The translations under genes and the position numbers were made by a program. This document shows positions 17,771-24,661 of a stretch of DNA of 64,000 nt, piece by piece. The first letter of the stretch is position 1, and each line of letters starts with the position of its first letter. The notes under the pieces are model-generated. The model was not told the DNA's origin. It was given only the letters and a program-made list of their open reading frames with translations, and made no database searches. This DNA is from Sphingomonas sp. A2-49 (lineage in GTDB: Bacteria > Pseudomonadota > Alphaproteobacteria > Sphingomonadales > Sphingomonadaceae): the NCBI RefSeq assembly GCF_025548555.1, contig NZ_JAJLPA010000009.1, positions 1-64,000 on the forward strand. The letters are read 5' to 3'.

Positions 17771-17789
17771 TGGTATGCAATAGGTATTG
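17771..17789. promoter_or_regulatory. Candidate GntR/NagR operator C before the PTS genes
   Basis: TGGTATGCAATAGGTATTG has two direct GGTAT repeats 11 bp apart, matching the arrangement of sites A and B. It lies 55 bp before the PTS fusion start in a 153-bp gap that also holds a GC-rich stem (CGCCTGCC with GGCAGGCG around 17708-17752). It may mark a second promoter within the nag operon. Confidence 0.5.
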
Positions 17790-17843
17790 TCACGATCCGG
17801 ACGTGCGATAGACTGCCGGGCGGATGACGGGGAAGATCGGCGA

Positions 17844-20330
17844 ATGACGGACGTGCAGCTGGTGGCGCCAATCGCCGGATGGGTCCTGCCCCTGGCCGCG
17901 GTGCCCGATCCGGTGTTCGCGGACGGCATGATGGGGCCGGGGATCGCGATCGATCCGACCGGCAGCACGCTGCACGCGCCCTGCGCCGCGACCGTGCTGA
18001 CGGTGCACGATGCGGGGCATGCGGTGACGCTGGACGCGGGTGACGGCGTTTCCCTGCTGATGCACATCGGCGTCGATACCGTGGCGCTCGGCGGGCATGG
18101 CTTCACGCCGCTGGTCGCGCCCGGCGATGCGGTGGCGGCCGGCGATGCGCTGGTCCGGTTCGATCTCGACGTCATCGTGCAGCAGGCGCCCTCCGCCATC
18201 ACGCCGGTGATCCTGATCGAGGGGCCCGGCGTCGCGCTGGCCGACATGGCCGCGGAGGGCATGATCGCGGTGGGCGATCCGCTGCTGCGCATCGTCCGGG
18301 CCGGGCGCGGCGAGGCCGCCCGCCCTGTCGACGGCGCGTTCGTCCGCCGCGACATGGTCGTGCTGCTCCCGCACGGCCTGCATGCCCGTCCGGCGGCGCG
18401 GATCGTCGCCGCGGTGCGGGCCAGCGGGGCGGAGGTGACCGTGCGCAGCGGCGAGCGCTCCGCCTCCGCGGCGAGCCCGGTGGCGTTGCTGGCGCTCGGC
18501 CTTGCGGCCGGGGCGCCGGTGACGATCGAGGCGCGCGGCGCCGAGGCCGCCCGCGTGATCGAGGCGGTCGCGGCGCTGCTCTCCGCCGAGGTCGACGCGT
18601 CGCCCGCGCCCACCGCTCCGCCGGCCGTCGAGGCCGCACCGCTGGAGGCGGGTGCGCTGCGCGGCGTGTCGGCGGCGCCCGGACTGGCAGTCGGCCCGGC
18701 CCATTGGCTGCGCATCGCCGCGCCCGATCTGCCGACTGCGGGCGAGGGCGTCGCGGTCGAACAGGAGCGGCTGGCGGCCGGGCTGGCGGCGGTTGCGACG
18801 GCGCTCGATGCCGCGATCGCGACGCCGGGGCCGATGGCCGGGGTGCTCGCCGCCCATCGCGCGATCCTCGACGATCCCGACCTGCGCGCCCGTGCCGACG
18901 CCGCGGTCGCCAACGGCATGGCCGCGGCGGCCGCGCTGATGACCGCGGCGGAGGCGCAGGAGGCGCAGCTGCGCGCCACCGGCAACGCCCGCATCGCCGA
19001 GCGCGCCGACGATATCCGCGACGTCGCGCTGCGCGTCGTCCATGCGATCCTGGGGACGCAGCCCGGCGCCCAGATCGTGCCTGCCGGCGCGATCGTGCTG
19101 GCGGACGACCTGTTGCCATCGCAACTGGCGGCGCTGGCGACGGCGCGGGTCGGCGGGTTCGCGGTGCTGCGCGGCGGTCCGACCTCGCACGTCGCGATCC
19201 TCGCGGCGGGGATGGGCGTGCCGATGGTCGTCGCCCTGGGGCAGGGGATGGCGGCGGTCGCCGACGGGACGCCGCTGATCCTCGATGCCGATGCGGGGGC
19301 GGTAATCCCCGATCCCGCCCCCGGCAGGCTCGTCCAGGCGCGCGCCACGATCGCGGCGCGGGCGGCGGCGGAGGCGGCGGCGCTGGCGGCGGGCGACCGG
19401 CCGGCGGCGATGGCCGACGGGCTGCCGATCGCCGTATTCGCCAACCTGGGCTCGGTGGCGGATGCCGAAACCGCCGCCGCCATGCGCGCCGAGGGATGCG
19501 GCCTGCTTCGTACCGAATTCCTGTTCCTCGACCGCACGACCGCGCCCTCGCTCGACGAGCAGGCGGCGGACTATCGCGGGGTGATGGCGGCGCTGCCCGA
19601 CCGGCCGGTCGTGATCCGGCTGCTCGACGTCGGCGGCGACAAGCCGGCACCCTATCTCGCCATCCCGGCGGAGGACAATCCGGCGCTGGGCCTGCGTGGC
19701 ATCCGCGTCGCGCTGGCGCGGCCGGAGGTGCTGGAGACGCAGCTGCGCGCGATCCTTGCGGTGCCCGACGTGGCGCTCTGCCGGATCATGGTGCCGATGG
19801 TGACCGGGATCGAGGAAATGATCGCGGTGCGCGCGATGCTCGACCGGCTGCGCGATGCCGACGGCCTGCCGCCCGTGCCGCTCGGCGCGATGATCGAGAC
19901 GCCCGCCGCCGCGGCGACCGCGGACCTGATCGCGGCGCACGCCGATTTCCTGTCGATCGGCAGCAACGACCTCACCCAATATGTCCTCGCGATGGACCGC
20001 GGCAATCCCGCGCTCGCCGCCGGTCTGGATGGCCTGCACCCGGCGGTGCTGCGGCTGATCGGCATGACATGCGACGGCGCCGCGACGCACGGGGTGCCGG
20101 TAAGCGTGTGCGGCGGCCTCGCCGCCGATCCGCTCGCCGCACCGATCCTGATCGGGCTCGGCGTGCGCACCCTGTCGGTTCCGCCGGGCCGCGTTCCCGC
20201 GACGAAGGCGCTCGTCGCCACCCTGACGCTGCCCGCGGTACAGGCGCTCGCCACCGCCGCGCTCGCCGCGCCCGGCGCCGGCGCGGTCCGCGCGCTTGCC
20301 CGCCGCTTTGCCGAGGAGACCGGACGATGA
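17844..20330 (+). CDS. PTS multiphosphoryl transfer protein: EIIA(Glc/Nag)-HPr-EI fusion
   Basis: An 828-residue cytoplasmic fusion that would carry phosphate from PEP to the adjoining GlcNAc permease. EIIA of the glucose/GlcNAc type (1-150) has its phosphorylated His74 in L-L-M-H-I-G. HPr (about 165-250) has His180 in G-L-H-A-R-P. Enzyme I (about 268-828) has its phospho-His449 in G-G-P-T-S-H-V and the C-terminal PEP-binding TIM barrel (TEFLFLDR, IGSNDLTQYVLAMDR, VSVCGG). ATG 17844 was chosen because the frame upstream is unconserved. A single gene supplies all soluble PTS steps for this sugar. The stop overlaps the permease start as ATGA. Confidence 0.93.
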   Translation: MTDVQLVAPIAGWVLPLAAVPDPVFADGMMGPGIAIDPTGSTLHAPCAATVLTVHDAGHAVTLDAGDGVSLLMHIGVDTVALGGHGFTPLVAPGDAVAAGDALVRFDLDVIVQQAPSAITPVILIEGPGVALADMAAEGMIAVGDPLLRIVRAGRGEAARPVDGAFVRRDMVVLLPHGLHARPAARIVAAVRASGAEVTVRSGERSASAASPVALLALGLAAGAPVTIEARGAEAARVIEAVAALLSAEVDASPAPTAPPAVEAAPLEAGALRGVSAAPGLAVGPAHWLRIAAPDLPTAGEGVAVEQERLAAGLAAVATALDAAIATPGPMAGVLAAHRAILDDPDLRARADAAVANGMAAAAALMTAAEAQEAQLRATGNARIAERADDIRDVALRVVHAILGTQPGAQIVPAGAIVLADDLLPSQLAALATARVGGFAVLRGGPTSHVAILAAGMGVPMVVALGQGMAAVADGTPLILDADAGAVIPDPAPGRLVQARATIAARAAAEAAALAAGDRPAAMADGLPIAVFANLGSVADAETAAAMRAEGCGLLRTEFLFLDRTTAPSLDEQAADYRGVMAALPDRPVVIRLLDVGGDKPAPYLAIPAEDNPALGLRGIRVALARPEVLETQLRAILAVPDVALCRIMVPMVTGIEEMIAVRAMLDRLRDADGLPPVPLGAMIETPAAAATADLIAAHADFLSIGSNDLTQYVLAMDRGNPALAAGLDGLHPAVLRLIGMTCDGAATHGVPVSVCGGLAADPLAAPILIGLGVRTLSVPPGRVPATKALVATLTLPAVQALATAALAAPGAGAVRALARRFAEETGR

Positions 20331-22030
20331 CCACGCCCGCGCAGCCGTCGCGTTTCTCGCTGATGGCGTTCCTGCAACCGCTCGGCCGCGCCCTGATGCT
20401 GCCGATCGCGGCCCTGCCGATCGCCGGGCTGCTGCTCCGGCTCGGCCAGTCCGACATGCTCGACATCGCCTTCCTCAGCGCCGCCGGGGATGCGATGTTC
20501 GCCAACCTCGGCCTGTTGTTCGCGGTGGGCGTCGCGACCGGCTTTGCCCGCGACGGCAACGGCGCCGCCGCGATGGCGGGGGTCGTCTGTTTCCTCGTGG
20601 CGACCAATGGCGCACAGGTGTTCCTGACGGTGCCGGCGGCGACGCTTGCCGGCGTGCCCGCGGCGCTGGCCGCGGGCGTGACCGCGGCGTGGAGGACGGC
20701 CGCGATCGATCGGCTGGAAGTACCGATCGGTATCGTGTCCGGACTGGTCGGCGGCCTGTTCTACAATCGCTTCTCGACCCTCAAGCTGCCCGATTATCTC
20801 GCGTTCTTCGGCGGCCGCCGCTTCGTGCCGATCATCGCCGGGGTCGCCGGCCTGCTGATCGCGCTGGTGCTGGGGCTGAGCTACGCGCCGATCAATGCCG
20901 GCATGGACGCGCTGAGCCGCGGCGTCGTCGCCGCGGGCGGGTTCGGCCTGTTCGCGTTCGGCGTGCTCAACCGGCTGCTGCTGGTGACCGGGCTGCACCA
21001 CATCCTCAACAACGTCGCCTATTTCGTCGTCGGCGACTATCACGGCAAGACCGGCGACCTGACCCGTTTCTTCGCGGGCGATCCGACCGCGGGCGGGTTC
21101 ATGAGCGGGTTCTTCCCGGTGATGATGTTCGGCCTGCCCGCCGCCTGCCTCGCCATGTACCACACCGCCGCGCCCGACCGGCGCAAGGCGGTCGGCGGCA
21201 TGCTCTTCAGCCTCGCGCTGACCTCGTTCCTCACCGGCGTGACCGAACCGATCGAGTTCAGCTTCATGTTCCTCGCGCCCGTGCTCTATGGCGTGCACGC
21301 GGTGCTGACCGGGCTGTCCGAAGCGCTGATGAACGCGCTGGGCGTCAAGCTCGGCTACGGCTTCTCCGCCGGACTGTTCGACTATGTCCTCAACTTCGGC
21401 AAGGCCACCAGGCCGTTGCTGCTGGTGCCGATCGGCGCGGTCTATGCGTTCGTCTATTACGTGCTGTTCCGCTGGACGATCCTGCGCTTCGACCTGCCGA
21501 CGCCGGGCCGCGAGGCGGTCGATGCCGGGCCGGCCGCGCCGGCGGTGAGCGGCGACGCGCGCGCGGCGGCGTTCGTCGCCGCGCTCGGCGGGTCGGCCAA
21601 TCTGCGCAGCATCGACGCCTGCGCGACGCGCCTGCGGCTGGCGGTGGCCGACGCCGGCGCGATCGACGAGCCGCGGCTGCGCCAACTGGGCGCGCGCGGC
21701 GTGCTGCGGCCGTCGCCGACATCGGTGCAGGTGGTCGTGGGTGGCATCGCCGACGGCTTGGCGATGGAGATGCGCGCTTGGGCGGACGCCGGCCATCCGG
21801 TCGAGGCCGCGCCGGCGCCGGCGCCGGCCGCGGCCGCGGTGGCGGTGCCGGGGGCGATGCTCGCCGCGCTCGGTGGCGCGGCCAACGTCACCGCGGCGAC
21901 GCGCCACGGCGGGCGCCTGCGGGTGACGGTGGCGGATCGCGCGCGCGTCGATGAGGCGAGGCTCGCGTCCGGTGCGCGCGGCATCGTGTGGGTGGCGCCG
22001 GCCACGCTGCACGTGCTGACCCGCGATTGA
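20327..22030 (+). CDS. nagE: PTS N-acetylglucosamine permease EIIC-EIIB with extra degenerate EIIB
   Basis: A 567-residue inner-membrane transporter that phosphorylates GlcNAc during uptake. The EIIC membrane domain occupies about 10-390, with the GLHHILNNVAYF and GVTEPIEFSFMF signatures of the Glc/GlcNAc class. A first EIIB (about 410-485) carries the phosphocysteine Cys432 in S-I-D-A-C-A-T-R-L-R. After an Ala/Pro linker a second EIIB-like domain (about 508-567) follows in which the aligned position is His in T-R-H-G-G-R-L-R. The missing EIIA is supplied by the upstream fusion. Last gene of the rightward operon; assignment to GlcNAc rests on the nag context. Confidence 0.9.
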   Translation: MTTPAQPSRFSLMAFLQPLGRALMLPIAALPIAGLLLRLGQSDMLDIAFLSAAGDAMFANLGLLFAVGVATGFARDGNGAAAMAGVVCFLVATNGAQVFLTVPAATLAGVPAALAAGVTAAWRTAAIDRLEVPIGIVSGLVGGLFYNRFSTLKLPDYLAFFGGRRFVPIIAGVAGLLIALVLGLSYAPINAGMDALSRGVVAAGGFGLFAFGVLNRLLLVTGLHHILNNVAYFVVGDYHGKTGDLTRFFAGDPTAGGFMSGFFPVMMFGLPAACLAMYHTAAPDRRKAVGGMLFSLALTSFLTGVTEPIEFSFMFLAPVLYGVHAVLTGLSEALMNALGVKLGYGFSAGLFDYVLNFGKATRPLLLVPIGAVYAFVYYVLFRWTILRFDLPTPGREAVDAGPAAPAVSGDARAAAFVAALGGSANLRSIDACATRLRLAVADAGAIDEPRLRQLGARGVLRPSPTSVQVVVGGIADGLAMEMRAWADAGHPVEAAPAPAPAAAAVAVPGAMLAALGGAANVTAATRHGGRLRVTVADRARVDEARLASGARGIVWVAPATLHVLTRD

Positions 22031-22103
22031 TCGCGCAACACCGCTTGCCACACCGGCTCGCGGCGATTAGTCAGTCCGCGTTCGCACCGCCTGACGGTGC
22101 CGC

Positions 22104-22177
22104 GCGGGTGTAGCTCAATGGCAGAGCAGAAGCTTCCCAAGCTTACGACGAGGGTTCGATTCCCTTCACCCGCTCCA
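22104..22177 (+). tRNA. tRNA-Gly (anticodon CCC)
   Basis: A 74-nt cloverleaf: acceptor GCGGGTG pairs with CACCCGC, the D-arm is GCTC/GAGC, the anticodon loop TTCCCAA puts CCC at 22136-22138, the T-arm is AGGGT TCGATTC CCTTC-like, and CCA is encoded at the end. It is the prophage integration target: the recombinase gene on the opposite strand ends inside it. The 5' part belongs to the host; the 3' part was presumably restored by phage sequence. Confidence 0.95.
22143..22177. other. Probable attachment site (prophage-host junction) in tRNA-Gly 3' part
   Basis: The 3' part of the tRNA gene is shared with the end of the recombinase gene, so the crossover must lie in or beside it. Chromosomal nag genes lie to the left and phage genes to the right. 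The partner copy (a repeat of the T-arm/acceptor sequence) is not present up to 64000, so the far junction is outside the window. The exact core is inferred, not seen. Confidence 0.6.
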
Positions 22178-23762
22178 TCGTTATCGTAATCGGTTTAGGA
22201 GCGGCATTGCCGCCGGCGATTGCGAGCATGGCTGCAAGGCGACCCTCCACACTGATGTCGACGCCGCGACCCTCCGCGGCTGGGACGAGCACGATCCGGT
22301 CGATCATGGAGCGCAGCTTCGGGACGGCCTCGGCCTTCGCCTCCGGGTCAGCGAACATGGCGTGCAGCTCCTCCACCTCGCGGCGGTAGGATGTCACCAC
22401 GGCAGGATGCAGCGCGACCACGGGAAGCGCCTCCATCTCCAATAGCGCCTCCTGAGCAGCATCGCGCTCGGCGCGGGCTTGCTGGAGTGCTTCGCGCACC
22501 TCGGCGAACTCGCCGGCGCCGGCGCTGATCGCGGCGACCAGACGGTCGACCTTGCCGGACGCCTCTGCCAGCCGCCGCTCGTAGCGCGTGCGATTCTGTC
22601 GCTCCTCCCGCAATCCTCGGGCGCGGGCCTCGTGATATTCCTTCACGAAGATCGCAACGAGGTCAGGATCGAGCATCTGCGCGCGCAGCCCATGCAGCAC
22701 CCGATCCTCATAGCGAGCCGTCGAAACCGTGCGTTCATTGGCGCAGTTGTTGCCTTCCTTGCGGCCTCCGCACGCCCAATAGCCGTTGCCCTTAACGATC
22801 CAGCCGCTGCCGCAGACGCCGCAGACGCCAAGCCCCGACAGCATGTGCTTAGGACGGCGCGCCTGCTGCGGCTGCGGAGTCCCATAGCTGCCGCGCCCTT
22901 CCTGGACGGCCTCCCAAAGGGCGTCATCGATGACGCGCAACGAGGGCACCTCCTCGATGATCCAGTCCGAGGGCGGGTTGGGCCGGATGCGCACCGATCG
23001 TGTGACCGGCTCGACGATCTTCGATGTCCGATTGTGGATGATGCGGCCGATGTAGAGCTGGTTCTGGATCAGACCATTGCCCCGCGTCCTATCGGCCGCG
23101 ATCGTCGTAGCCTTCCACGCACCGCCGCGCGGGCCGGGGATGCCGTCGGCGTTGAGCCGCTGCGCGATGCCGCGCGGACTGATGCCGGCGGCATACTCGC
23201 GGAAGATGCGACGCACGATCTCCGCCTGCTCCTCGTCGATGGCGCGCAGACCGCGGACGGGGCGGCCGTTCGGATCAATGCGGTTGGCGGTTCGATAGCC
23301 ATATGCGATGCCGGCCGGGCTGCGGCCTTGCGCCACGGTGCCGCGCTGGCCGCGCTTGATCTTGGCGCCGAGCTCCTTGCGAAACTGCGCGTCCATGAGG
23401 CCTTTGATCGTCCCGGTAAGGTTCGTGACCTCGCCGTCGGAAAGGGTGAAGAGCCGCGCTCGGGCGAACTGAAGCCGCTCGCGGATCGCGAAGCTGTCGC
23501 CCTCATGCCGAGCGATGCGGTCGGTCGATTCGGTGAGCACCTGCTCGACGCCGCCTGCCTCGACCCGCGCCAGCATGGCGGCAAGGCCGGGGCGCTGCGC
23601 CTCGCTGATCCCGGCCGCGCCGCTGATGGCGTAATCAGTATAGACGTCGACGATCGTCCAGCCTTCCCGGTCTGCACGATCGCGACAGACCGCAATCTGA
23701 TCGTCGATCGACCGGCTATTCTGAAGCTGGCTGGAGAAACGGGCGTAGATGACGGTCCGCAC
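22143..23762 (-). CDS. int: Large serine recombinase (phage integrase)
   Basis: A 539-residue recombinase. The N-terminal resolvase domain (1-150) has Y-A-R-F-S-S with catalytic Ser10 and the Arg-rich TDRIARHEGD segment. The recombinase domain (about 160-270) has AYGYR, RRIFREYAAGISPRGIAQRLN and RGNGLIQNQLYIGRIIHNR. A zinc ribbon follows (C-G-V-C-G near 320 and W-A-C-G-G about 20 residues on), then a coiled coil (about 380-450). The start is GTG 23762, fixed by the catalytic motif. The last ten codons and the TAA lie within the tRNA-Gly gene, giving the ending ERVKGIEPSS. The start overlaps the preceding small gene by 47 nt; it is the distal gene of the leftward operon. Confidence 0.93.
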   Translation of the reverse strand: MRTVIYARFSSQLQNSRSIDDQIAVCRDRADREGWTIVDVYTDYAISGAAGISEAQRPGLAAMLARVEAGGVEQVLTESTDRIARHEGDSFAIRERLQFARARLFTLSDGEVTNLTGTIKGLMDAQFRKELGAKIKRGQRGTVAQGRSPAGIAYGYRTANRIDPNGRPVRGLRAIDEEQAEIVRRIFREYAAGISPRGIAQRLNADGIPGPRGGAWKATTIAADRTRGNGLIQNQLYIGRIIHNRTSKIVEPVTRSVRIRPNPPSDWIIEEVPSLRVIDDALWEAVQEGRGSYGTPQPQQARRPKHMLSGLGVCGVCGSGWIVKGNGYWACGGRKEGNNCANERTVSTARYEDRVLHGLRAQMLDPDLVAIFVKEYHEARARGLREERQNRTRYERRLAEASGKVDRLVAAISAGAGEFAEVREALQQARAERDAAQEALLEMEALPVVALHPAVVTSYRREVEELHAMFADPEAKAEAVPKLRSMIDRIVLVPAAEGRGVDISVEGRLAAMLAIAGGNAAPKPITITMERVKGIEPSS

Positions 23763-23859
23763 GGGTCGGGTCCTTAGGTCGCGAGGCTGCTATGTCCCGC
23801 GCGGCTGCTGCCCGCGCAAGGGCCTTCACCAGATCGATGAGGGCAGGGTCGTGCTTCAT
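23716..23859 (-). CDS. Small protein (47 aa) upstream of the recombinase
   Basis: This gene encodes a 47-residue basic protein (MKHDPALIDLVKALARAAAA, then RDIAASRPKDP). The first half is a plausible amphipathic helix. The ATG overlaps the upstream stop as ATGA, and the 3' end overlaps the recombinase N-terminus, which supports a real coupled gene. Size, charge and position next to a serine integrase would suit an integration helper or directionality factor, but I recognise no domain, so that is speculation. Confidence 0.6.
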   Translation of the reverse strand: MKHDPALIDLVKALARAAAARDIAASRPKDPTRADRHLRPFLQPASE

Positions 23860-24314
23860 GCGGCCCTCGCGAGCGCCTTCGCCGCGGCCGATCGCTCGAC
23901 GTCGACGATATGGACGATCCACGCCGCCCCTGCGTGCGTCCGCTGGTGCCACGCCAGCGCCCCGTAGAGCTCGGCCAGCTCCTCGGCGCCAGCGTCACTC
24001 GGCTTTCGGGCGGCGATGACACGCTGGCGATCTGCTGCGCGGCCCAGCTCGGCCGCCATTTCGAAATTGAACGCCCCGAATCGGTCGGTCCGCTCATCGA
24101 ACGCCGGGCATGCTGGTTGCCCCTTGTCGAAGACCCAACGCCATTGCTCGGCGATGCATCGCGCAAGGTGGAGGCCGCGATCGGCATCTTCTGCCGTGAT
24201 CTTCCCGGCTGTTATCGCGGCGGGATAGGCGTCCTCACGAGCGCGCAGCAATGTCACCGCTGCACGTGCGCAGAGGTGGCGATGCTGGGGTGCGGCGTAG
24301 GGAGGGGCGTTCAC
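23856..24314 (-). CDS. Hypothetical phage protein (152 aa)
   Basis: A 152-residue protein without a family I can name. It is largely helical, with a tryptophan-rich middle (AEQWRWVFDKGQPACP) and a segment LAWHQRTHAGAAWIVHIVDVER. The start is GTG 24314 overlapping the upstream stop as GTGA, and the stop overlaps the next gene as ATGA. The tight junctions place it in the leftward early operon. No signal peptide or membrane segment is visible. Confidence 0.7.
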   Translation of the reverse strand: MNAPPYAAPQHRHLCARAAVTLLRAREDAYPAAITAGKITAEDADRGLHLARCIAEQWRWVFDKGQPACPAFDERTDRFGAFNFEMAAELGRAADRQRVIAARKPSDAGAEELAELYGALAWHQRTHAGAAWIVHIVDVERSAAAKALARAA

Positions 24315-24661
24315 AGCAGCCGATCCTGCTTGGCTTGGGCGCGGCAGATGGCGACGCGATCGAGCATTTCCCGTGCCCGTAAGCGGACGACCTCGTTCTC
24401 GTGCTCAAGCCGGAGCCTGCTTGTGTGTTCGACGGGGCCATATTTGTCAGTCAGGATGGCGCCATTGGCGATCGCTTGGGCCTTGACGCTCAAGCTGATG
24501 TCGTAATGCTCCCATGAAGCCTTTGGCGGCGCCTGGAACCATGATCGGCGCAGGCCAAGCCCCTGAGCCGCGGCATGCAGTTCTTCGGTGGTATCGGCCC
24601 ACATGTGGCACATCACCATGCGTCCAAAACGATGGCGGACATCATCGACATAGACAGTCAT
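24311..24661 (-). CDS. DUF4031-like phage protein
   Basis: A 116-residue protein starting MTVYVDDVRHRFGRMVMCHM, with the pattern T-V-Y-V-D-D near the N-terminus, W-A-D-T-T-E-E-L-H-A-A-A and G-L-R-R-S-W-F-Q typical of DUF4031. Function unknown; members are common in actinobacterial and proteobacterial phages. The true start is ATG 24661, overlapping the methyltransferase stop as ATGA; a longer open frame upstream lies inside the methyltransferase gene. Confidence 0.75.
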   Translation of the reverse strand: MTVYVDDVRHRFGRMVMCHMWADTTEELHAAAQGLGLRRSWFQAPPKASWEHYDISLSVKAQAIANGAILTDKYGPVEHTSRLRLEHENEVVRLRAREMLDRVAICRAQAKQDRLL

